Of a stretch of 38,096 nt of DNA, positions 1 to 5,626 are shown in pieces (the stretch's first letter is position 1; each line of letters opens with the position of its first letter). The stretch covers positions 1 through 38,096 of the forward strand of contig NZ_JAGOGJ010000065.1 in the NCBI RefSeq assembly GCF_017996735.1, in the 5' to 3' direction. The position numbers were made by a program, and so were the translations under genes. The DNA is from Niveispirillum sp. Lineage in GTDB: Bacteria; Pseudomonadota; Alphaproteobacteria; Azospirillales; Azospirillaceae. A model generated the notes under the pieces. The model ran no database searches and was not told where the DNA came from. It worked only from the letters and a program-made list of their open reading frames with translations.

Positions 1-682
1 CGGTGAACAGGCAGGGCACGCTGGTGGTGGCCAGCCCGTCGATGCTGGATTGCGCTGCGAAACGGGCCGGGTCTGTGCCGAAATAGGCATCCTGATAGGG
101 ATTGCGCGCCGCACTGGGCACATCATACAGGCCCGACAGCATGATGGCCCCCGCGATGGACACAGCCGCCCGCTCCGCGAACCCCTGCCCGCCGACATAG
201 GAGGCGATATGCGCCGCGCCTGCCGACTGTCCCATCAGCACGATGCGGCCGGGATCGCCGCCATGGTGCGCGGCCTCCGCTTTCAGCCAGGCCACCAGCC
301 GCGCCACATCGTCGGCCCCCGCCGGCCAGGGATGGGCCGGGGCCAGCCGATAGGTGGCGGTGACACCCAGCCAGCCCTGGGCCGCCGCCCAGGCGCCGAC
401 ATTGTTATAGAAGGCGGCACCGGGCGCGCCCTTGTCACCACCGACAAAGCCGCCGCCATGCAGGAAGACCAGCACGGGCCGCCTCGCACCGCCCCCCCCT
501 CCCCCGAACAGGTCCAGCCGGTGGCGCGGATCGGGCCCATAGGACAGGTCACGCCGGACCATGGCTTCGTCAACGGCCGGCTGCATCGGGGCGAACAGCG
601 CCATGGAGCCCTGGATCTGCGCGACCGAGAAGTCCGTGCCCAGGGCGCGGATGCGGTCATGGATATGTACCGTCGCCCCCAT
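1..682 (-). CDS. alpha/beta hydrolase (HSL-type esterase), 3' end outside window
   Basis: The frame is open from the ATG at 682 to the window edge, about 227 codons, so the C-terminal part with the expected catalytic Asp and His is not visible. An HGGG oxyanion-hole motif (His75-Gly78, context VLVFLHGGGF) and a nucleophile elbow GQSAG (Ser153) place it in the hormone-sensitive-lipase/carboxylesterase branch of alpha/beta hydrolases. There is no signal peptide, so it is probably cytoplasmic. Its start overlaps the stop of the SnoaL-like gene in a TGATG arrangement, so the two are translationally coupled and co-transcribed from the operator-bearing promoter near 1340. The context suggests it removes an ester or acyl group from an aromatic substrate; the substrate is unknown. 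Family is certain, role is inferred. Confidence 0.85.
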   Translation of the reverse strand, partial: MGATVHIHDRIRALGTDFSVAQIQGSMALFAPMQPAVDEAMVRRDLSYGPDPRHRLDLFGGGGGGARRPVLVFLHGGGFVGGDKGAPGAAFYNNVGAWAAAQGWLGVTATYRLAPAHPWPAGADDVARLVAWLKAEAAHHGGDPGRIVLMGQSAGAAHIASYVGGQGFAERAAVSIAGAIMLSGLYDVPSAARNPYQDAYFGTDPARFAAQSSIDGLATTSVPCLFT

Positions 683-1236
683 CACCAGGGGTCCTGCGAC
701 TGCACGCTGAAGGGCCGGCAATCGACAGGCGGCGGGGCATTGAATGGGCGCGGCACCATGGTCCGGTCGCCCTTCCAGGGCACCTGATCGGCCTTGGTCC
801 AGGCATTGACGAACAGCCGATGGAATTTCCAGCGGCCATCGCGCTTCACCAGCCGGTCATCGCGCGTGCCGATGCCGAAGATGAAATTGGTGCCGTAATC
901 GGTGTTGAACTGGACGATCTGGAAGAAGCAGCGCACGCGCGCCCCTTCCGGACGCGGATCCATGATGAAATGGTTGAACAGATGCTGGCGGCCGAACCAC
1001 CAATGCTGCCGGTCATACCACAGGCCGCGCAGATGGGCGCGGATCGCATCGCGCCCCTGCGCCTTGCCCTGCCAGAGATGGTCAAATTCCCCATCCTCGG
1101 CGAACGTATCCAGCACCTGCTCCTCGTCGGCCAGATCCAGGCCCCAGGCATAGCGTGCGAACAATTCGGTGATTTCGGCGCGATCCTCGGCAGGCATCAC
1201 AGCCGGCACACCGCCCGGCCAGCAGACCTTATCCAT
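682..1236 (-). CDS. SnoaL-like / NTF2-fold protein, candidate stilbene-forming lyase
   Basis: This is a 184-residue single-domain protein of the SnoaL-like (NTF2-fold) superfamily. It opens with the typical helix (AEDRAEITELFARYAWGLD), has the mid-domain GKAQGRDAIRAHL, a His/Trp-rich segment (DRQHWWFGRQHLFNHF) and a C-terminal strand ending in WKFHRLFVN. The start at 1236 has a good ribosome site (GGGAGAAGG); an internal Met at residue 14 is less likely. It is coupled to the downstream esterase and lies just below two palindromic operators. Known members of this fold include dehydratases, isomerases, decarboxylase-like proteins and, in lignin-degrading sphingomonads, the gamma-formaldehyde lyases LdpA and PcfL that turn diarylpropane or phenylcoumaran compounds into stilbenes. 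Two stilbene-cleaving oxygenases nearby make that activity an attractive guess. The fold is secure, the reaction is not. Confidence 0.8.
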   Translation of the reverse strand: MDKVCWPGGVPAVMPAEDRAEITELFARYAWGLDLADEEQVLDTFAEDGEFDHLWQGKAQGRDAIRAHLRGLWYDRQHWWFGRQHLFNHFIMDPRPEGARVRCFFQIVQFNTDYGTNFIFGIGTRDDRLVKRDGRWKFHRLFVNAWTKADQVPWKGDRTMVPRPFNAPPPVDCRPFSVQSQDPW

Positions 1237-1314
1237 CGATCCTTCTCCCGGAAACGGCCCGCGCGCGTGCTAGCGCGACGCCGGGCGGAACAGGGGTCAG
1301 GCGTAACATCAATT

Positions 1315-1330
1315 CATTGATAGTTCAATG
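1315..1330. promoter_or_regulatory. operator 1 (ATTGA-N4-TCAAT family)
   Basis: CATTGATAGTTCAATG is a perfect inverted repeat with 6-base arms and a 4-base centre. It lies about 80 bases before the SnoaL-like start. It is one of seven related sites confined to the catabolic region and is the likely binding site of the MarR protein encoded next door. Confidence 0.7.
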
Positions 1331-1334
1331 AACT

Positions 1335-1363
1335 TTTATATTGAGGGATCAATGATGTTTGAA
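1335..1363 (-). promoter_or_regulatory. putative promoter of the SnoaL-like/esterase operon
   Basis: On the minus strand a TTCAAA box (1363-1358) is followed after 17 bases by TATAAA (1340-1335). The upstream palindrome at 1339-1354 covers the spacer and touches the -10 box, and the second palindrome at 1315-1330 lies just downstream. This is the geometry of a repressed promoter. Box assignment is by eye only. Confidence 0.45.
1339..1354. promoter_or_regulatory. operator 2 (ATTGA-N4-TCAAT family)
   Basis: TATTGAGGGATCAATG has perfect 5-base arms around a 4-base centre. It sits 24 bases (start to start) from operator 1, on the same promoter, and overlaps the proposed -10 box of the SnoaL-like operon. 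Confidence 0.7.
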
Positions 1364-1382
1364 ATCCACCATCGCCCCGCGC

Positions 1383-1940
1383 TTACGTCTTCACCAGGTG
1401 CGCCAGCCTTTCGCCGATGCGGGACAGAAGCTCGTCCAGCACCACCCGCTCCTCCGGCGACAGATCGACCAGCAGCGACTCATGGAAGGCCACACGTTCC
1501 TTCAGCGTCGCCTTGTAGAGCTTCTGTCCGGCCTTGGTCAGATAGAGGATTGGGGTGCGCAGGTCGTTGGGGTTCTCCCGCCGCCGCGTATATCCCCGTT
1601 CCTCCAGCGAGCGGGCGGCCCGGCTCACCTCTGCACGGTCGACCCAGGCCAGGTCGGCGACCTGCCCCACGGTTCCGCCGTCGGGCATGGTGCCCAGCCG
1701 GGCCAGCACGCGCCATTCCGCGTAGGTCAGTTCACCCCGCTCCGCCAGCCGCCTTATCGTCAGCCGGTCGATCACCTTGGCGATCAAGGTCACGCGGAAG
1801 GTGGAGAATTGCAGATTTGAGACATTCCACCCCGGCAGCTCAAGCTTCGCCCGGGCCGGCGCCGCGTTTTCCACGCCTGGCACCTCGCCCTCTCCTTCGC
1901 TGCTGGCCGGGCTCGCGTCCGATCTGGCCTGCCGTTTCAT
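1383..1940 (-). CDS. MarR-family transcriptional regulator
   Basis: A 185-residue protein with a MarR winged helix-turn-helix in its second half. The segment from about residue 65 reads as helix, recognition helix (VADLAWVDRAEVSRAARSLE) and wing (YTRRRENPNDLRTPILYLT), followed by the C-terminal dimerisation helix (LSPEERVVLDELLSRIGERL). The first 35 or so residues are a polar, Ala/Glu-rich extension not needed for the fold. MarR proteins bind as dimers to short palindromes and commonly release DNA when they bind a phenolic ligand. A matching palindrome stands 55 bases upstream of its own start, suggesting autoregulation, and further copies stand before every divergent transcription unit of the cluster. 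It is therefore the probable repressor of the aromatic-dimer regulon, with substrate or product as inducer. Confidence 0.92.
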   Translation of the reverse strand: MKRQARSDASPASSEGEGEVPGVENAAPARAKLELPGWNVSNLQFSTFRVTLIAKVIDRLTIRRLAERGELTYAEWRVLARLGTMPDGGTVGQVADLAWVDRAEVSRAARSLEERGYTRRRENPNDLRTPILYLTKAGQKLYKATLKERVAFHESLLVDLSPEERVVLDELLSRIGERLAHLVKT

Positions 1941-1994
1941 ATGTCTTCTTTCATCCCGATCATGTGTCAGCGACGGCTGAACAGGTCCATTGTT

Positions 1995-2010
1995 AGTTGA
2001 TCATTCAATG
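1995..2010. promoter_or_regulatory. operator 3, upstream of marR-type gene
   Basis: AGTTGATCATTCAATG has arms GTTGA/TCAAT around TCAT, with one arm mismatch. It lies about 55 bases before the regulator start on the minus strand and supports autoregulation. Confidence 0.6.
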
Positions 2011-2114
2011 TTATTCCAGCGTTCTGGCGGCCTGCCACCGCTGCCGGATCGAAAGGACGACATTTTTGGGATAGATGCTCAAGGGGGCTGGCGCGGAACC
2101 AAAGCAGGCGATAT

Positions 2115-2130
2115 TATTGATTCATCAAAG
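2115..2130. promoter_or_regulatory. operator 4, upstream of aromatic-acid MFS gene
   Basis: TATTGATTCATCAAAG has arms ATTGA/TCAAA around TTCA. It lies about 110 bases before the MFS start on the plus strand, within the divergent marR-MFS gap. It is a weaker match than the others. Confidence 0.5.
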
Positions 2131-2240
2131 ACTGGTCGGAACGGACGGCTCCTTGACCCGTGCGTGTACAGGCCGGCATCCCCATCATAAAACATCGCCG
2201 GATCATGGTCCGGTACCCTTGAGGGAGGGAGCGCAGCTTC

Positions 2241-3587
2241 ATGTCCGCGTTCGACGTCCAGAACTTCATCGACCAGCGCAAGATCGGCCTGCCGCAATGC
2301 CTTGTGCTGCTGCTGACCACGCTGGCCATGTTCATCGATGGTTTCGACATCTTCATGGTGGGCAAGATCGCGCCCGCCATCGCCGGGGATTTCGGCACCA
2401 CACCCGCCAGCATGACCATCGTCTTTGTGCTGCAGCAGACCGGGCTGGCCATCGGCGCCTTCGTCATCAGCCCGCTGTCCGACTATTACGGGCGCAAGCG
2501 GATGCTGATCATCGCTTTCATCATTTTCGGCCTGCTGACCACGATCACGGTCTTTTCCACCTCGCTGATGATGGTGGCCATCCTGCGCGGCCTGTCGGGT
2601 CTGTTCCTGGCCAGTGTCGTGCCCACCACCATGGCGCTGCTGGCGGAATTCACGCCGAAACGCTGGCGCTCGCTGTTCATCGCCATCGGCATCGCGGGTT
2701 ATAGCGCCGGCAGTGCGGCTGGGGCCGCCGTCGCCCTGCTGGTCCCGCATTATGGCTGGGAAAGCGGTTTCTGGCTGGGCGGGCTGATGCCGCTGGTCAT
2801 GGTGCCAGTGCTGTTGCTGTTCCTGCCGGAATCGCTGACCTACCGCGTCGGCCGTGACCCCAGCCATCCCGCCATCGCCCGCACCATCCGCTGGATGGAC
2901 CGCAATCTGGTCCTGACGGGGGAGGAACGGTTCGTGACGGCGGAAACCGGCGGCAAGAAGGTCAAGGCCCATGTCATCGACGTGTTCCGCGACGGGCGCG
3001 CCCGTACCAGCACGATCCTGTTCGCCGCCTGTGTCCTGTCCATGGGCAATATCGCGCTGCTGGCGGCCTGGCTGCCCACCTTCTTCCAGGAAATGGGCGG
3101 CGTTTCGATCCAGCGTTTTGCCATCGTCTCCATGACCGCCTTTATCGGCGGCATGGTGGGCACGGTGACCATTGGTTTCCTGATGGACCGGATCGGGGCC
3201 ACGCGCCTGATCCCGGTTTATTATATCGGGATCGCGGCCACGCTGATCCTGATGGGTCATGTGCCGTTCGGCACTGTCGGCTTCGTGCTGCTGCTGGTCT
3301 GCTGGAGCTTCTGCCAGTCGGGCGGACAGGCGGGGCTGAACATGCTGATGACCCAGATCTATCCGACGGCCCTGCGCAGCACGGGCGTGGGCTGGGCCGG
3401 TGGCGCGGGCCGCATCGGCGGCATCATCGCGCCACTGTTCGGCGGCATGGCGCTGGCCTCCTCCTTCACGCTGGAGGTCACGCTGGCCATGATTGCCATC
3501 CCGCCGGTCGCCGTGGCCCTGCTGGTCCTGCTGCTGAAGCCGATCCGCCGCGATGGCGCACCGGCCGCAAAGCCGGCCGTGGCTTAA
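2241..3587 (+). CDS. MFS transporter, aromatic acid:H+ symporter type
   Basis: A 448-residue major-facilitator permease of the AAHS (PcaK/BenK-like) type with about twelve membrane spans. The first span carries the AAHS signature (TTLAMFIDGFDIFMVGKIAP), followed by the loop 2-3 motif SDYYGRKRM. The second half has the matching loop MDRIGATRL. A hydrophilic middle loop (about residues 205-245) separates the two six-helix halves. AAHS transporters take up benzoates and hydroxycinnamates across the inner membrane. Its promoter gap is shared with the MarR gene and carries two operator copies, so it is probably induced with the cluster. The start is chosen at ATG 2241 with GGGAGGGAG upstream. It ends at a strong hairpin shared with the converging dioxygenase gene. 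Substrate is inferred to be an aromatic acid. Confidence 0.9.
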   Translation: MSAFDVQNFIDQRKIGLPQCLVLLLTTLAMFIDGFDIFMVGKIAPAIAGDFGTTPASMTIVFVLQQTGLAIGAFVISPLSDYYGRKRMLIIAFIIFGLLTTITVFSTSLMMVAILRGLSGLFLASVVPTTMALLAEFTPKRWRSLFIAIGIAGYSAGSAAGAAVALLVPHYGWESGFWLGGLMPLVMVPVLLLFLPESLTYRVGRDPSHPAIARTIRWMDRNLVLTGEERFVTAETGGKKVKAHVIDVFRDGRARTSTILFAACVLSMGNIALLAAWLPTFFQEMGGVSIQRFAIVSMTAFIGGMVGTVTIGFLMDRIGATRLIPVYYIGIAATLILMGHVPFGTVGFVLLLVCWSFCQSGGQAGLNMLMTQIYPTALRSTGVGWAGGAGRIGGIIAPLFGGMALASSFTLEVTLAMIAIPPVAVALLVLLLKPIRRDGAPAAKPAVA

Positions 3588-3588
3588 C

Positions 3589-3628
3589 GGTTCCCGGTCT
3601 GGCGGTATCCGCCGCCAGACCGGGAACC
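3589..3628. terminator. bidirectional terminator hairpin
   Basis: A perfect 17-base-pair stem (3589-3605 with 3612-3628) and a 6-base loop (TATCCG) fill the 46-base gap between two converging genes. There is no long T-run. Position and stem strength make it a likely terminator for both directions. Confidence 0.75.
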
Positions 3629-3633
3629 CACCT

Positions 3634-5055
3634 TCAACGGGTGCGTAGCCCCTCCCCCGGCACCCAGGTTCCATGGAAGGTCGTCCGCACCCGCATCGGC
3701 ATGTAAAGCCGGGCCACCGGCCCCGCCTCCACATCCTGGGCATCCAGGATCGCCAGTTCGCTGAGATTGGTTTCCAGCCGGTTGACAATGACCAGCAGCC
3801 AACCATCCCCCTCCGGCGCGCCGGGATAACGGGCCACGAATTGCGGTTCATGGACGGAGGCGCCGGGACCGGGGCGCCAGCGCGTCATCTCCCCGGTCCG
3901 CAGGTCCACGCGGCCGATGGCGGATGACCCGTCCGGCCCGCGCCCCACGATCAGGAAGCCGTGCCGGCATTCCTGCCCCTGGTAGCGGTCGTCGGTACGC
4001 GGCATCTCACCCGGCGTATTGATGATCCGCCGCCGCTGGAACCCGTCGCCGTCGCTGGTCAGATCGAAGCTGAGGCGCGACAGGAAGGGCGGGCAGCCTT
4101 CGACATGCTGCCCCTCCGGGGTGGGGAAGAACGGGAAGCAGTTACCGTCGTAATAGCAGGCATCCAGATGGACCGTCCCGCCCTCCTCCCAGGCGTTCAT
4201 CATATGGCTGAGACAGCCCGGCGGCCCCCGGAACCAGCGTATATCCTCTCGCGTGCCGCCGCGTTTCACCAGCGCCACCACAACCTGCTCGTCGGGATGC
4301 CACTCATAGAAGGTGCCGCCCCGCTTCAGATTTTCCGCATCCGTGATCAGCGGCATGAAGGGAAAGAGGGCCCAGTTCGGCGTCACCGCGAAGTCATGGA
4401 CCAGGGAGGCATAGGGCATCTCGAACCAGATTTCGTCCATGATGCGGCCCTGATCATCGATATCGTAGAAGACGATGTCCCGCGTTCCGTCACCGCGTGC
4501 CTGATAGGAATAGGTCAGCAGACGGCCATCGTCGGGATACCATTTCGGATGCGCCGTCAGCGAGGTGGCCCGAACCTTTCCGCCGAAATCATAGCGCCCG
4601 ACGGGATCCAGCGTGTCGCGGTCCACCTCGAACGGCAGGTCATCTTCCTTCAGCACCAGCAGCCGGCCATTATGGAAGATCACGTTGGTGTTGGCCGTGC
4701 CGCCGCTGACACCCTTGACCGACGGGTCGTCGGTGAAGCGGTTGCGATACAGCCCGAACAGCGACCGGCCGGCCTTGGCCTGCGCCATGTAGCGTTCATT
4801 GCGGACCCAGCGGCTGCGGTAGGAGACGGTGCCATCCTTGATGCGGAACATGTGGGCCATGCCCTCGCCATCGATGAAGATGTCGGTGCCCAGCATGGGC
4901 GGATATTGCCGGTCCGGTCCGGCGCGGTACCAGGTGCCATCCAGGCCGGCCGGCACCGCCCCGTCGATCAGTTCCAGCGCCTCAACCGTCGATTCCAGGC
5001 GCAGCGGCTTGGCCCAGCCGTGATAGGCCGGGATGTCGGGAAAACGGACTTCCAT
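3634..5055 (-). CDS. carotenoid-cleavage-oxygenase family, lignostilbene dioxygenase-like (copy 1)
   Basis: A 473-residue non-haem iron oxygenase of the carotenoid/stilbene cleavage family. The four iron-binding histidines are visible at 169 (TAHPK), 220 (VHDF), 284 (LSHMMNA) and 461 (FHGTW), and the conserved second-shell acid lies in GEMPR (Glu350). Tyr103 and Lys136 (VLKED) match in spacing and context the Tyr101/Lys134 pair that holds the 4-hydroxyl of lignostilbene in LsdA. The predicted reaction is O2-dependent cleavage of a 4-hydroxystilbene C=C bond to two aromatic aldehydes. No signal peptide is present, so it is cytoplasmic. The start at 5055 follows GGGGAGAAATCA. It is transcribed alone, divergent from the TonB-receptor operon, with an operator about 120 bases upstream. 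Family and metal site are secure; the exact stilbene is unknown. Confidence 0.9.
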   Translation of the reverse strand: MEVRFPDIPAYHGWAKPLRLESTVEALELIDGAVPAGLDGTWYRAGPDRQYPPMLGTDIFIDGEGMAHMFRIKDGTVSYRSRWVRNERYMAQAKAGRSLFGLYRNRFTDDPSVKGVSGGTANTNVIFHNGRLLVLKEDDLPFEVDRDTLDPVGRYDFGGKVRATSLTAHPKWYPDDGRLLTYSYQARGDGTRDIVFYDIDDQGRIMDEIWFEMPYASLVHDFAVTPNWALFPFMPLITDAENLKRGGTFYEWHPDEQVVVALVKRGGTREDIRWFRGPPGCLSHMMNAWEEGGTVHLDACYYDGNCFPFFPTPEGQHVEGCPPFLSRLSFDLTSDGDGFQRRRIINTPGEMPRTDDRYQGQECRHGFLIVGRGPDGSSAIGRVDLRTGEMTRWRPGPGASVHEPQFVARYPGAPEGDGWLLVIVNRLETNLSELAILDAQDVEAGPVARLYMPMRVRTTFHGTWVPGEGLRTR

Positions 5056-5174
5056 TGATTTCTCCCCTCGGCCATCCGCGGGTTCACGGGTGACCGTGAT
5101 TGGGGCAGCGATCGCCGCCGCCGGCCGGGGGCACAGCCCCGGACATGACGCGACTCGCCGCCCTATTGCGATAT

Positions 5175-5190
5175 CATTGAATGATCAATA
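5175..5190. promoter_or_regulatory. operator 5, upstream of dioxygenase copy 1
   Basis: CATTGAATGATCAATA has perfect 5-base arms around ATGA. It lies just downstream of a minus-strand TTGACA box (5208-5203), where a bound repressor would block transcription of the dioxygenase gene. Confidence 0.7.
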
Positions 5191-5531
5191 TTATGATCCG
5201 GCTGTCAATGCGCAAAGCGCGGATTTTCTGATCATCGATGCCAGAACAGGCACGGCCCAAGATGGCCGTTCCCGTTTGAAAACCGAAAACCGACCGGTCA
5301 TGGCCGCAAAGCCGGGCCGATCGTGAATTCAGTGGCAGCCCGGAACCGGATCGCATACCATGGGATGCGTCAACTGGGCAGAAAACATGAAAAATTATCG
5401 AATAAATACAATACATTATCTAGATTCACCAAACCGAAACCCCTCAAGCATCCGCCCAGAAAAGCACGGCAGGGGCCGGGCAGAAACAGGGTGGTCGATT
5501 TAGCCGATCACCCCCTTGCCAAGACACACAT

Positions 5532-5547
5532 CATTGAGCTATCAATG
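5532..5547. promoter_or_regulatory. operator 6, upstream of TonB-receptor operon
   Basis: CATTGAGCTATCAATG is a perfect inverted repeat with 6-base arms. It begins exactly 20 bases before operator 7, about two helical turns, so two repressor dimers could bind the same face of the DNA. Confidence 0.72.
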
Positions 5548-5561
5548 ATCTCATTGATAAA
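5534..5561 (+). promoter_or_regulatory. putative promoter of TonB-receptor operon
   Basis: TTGAGC (5534-5539) and GATAAA (5556-5561) form a weak -35/-10 pair with 16-base spacing. The -35 box lies inside operator 6 and the -10 box inside operator 7, so repressor binding would cover both. Assigned by eye. Confidence 0.4.
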
Positions 5562-5567
5562 TCAACA
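5552..5567. promoter_or_regulatory. operator 7, upstream of TonB-receptor operon
   Basis: CATTGATAAATCAACA has arms ATTGA/TCAAC around TAAA. It forms a pair with operator 6 and lies about 60 bases before the receptor start codon. Confidence 0.6.
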
Positions 5568-5626
5568 AGCGCTTGCGCCGCCGTGCCCCGTGTCTGTCCG
5601 GCGCATCGCAGGGGGAGGAAATCCAC

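Larger units (their letters stand above)
5056..5626. other. 571-base divergent regulatory gap
   Basis: No credible gene is present; short frames here lack coding bias. The gap carries three copies of the ATTGA-N4-TCAAT palindrome, one on the side of the dioxygenase and two on the side of the TonB receptor. A TTGACA box on the minus strand (5208-5203) stands just upstream of the first. The middle part (about 5380-5430) is AT-rich and otherwise featureless. Confidence 0.6.

Noticed and set aside
2079..3851. 590-codon open frame on the minus strand opposite the AAHS transporter
   Set aside because: Rich in His, Gln, Asp and Gly with no domain pattern; it is the antisense shadow of the GC-biased MFS gene.
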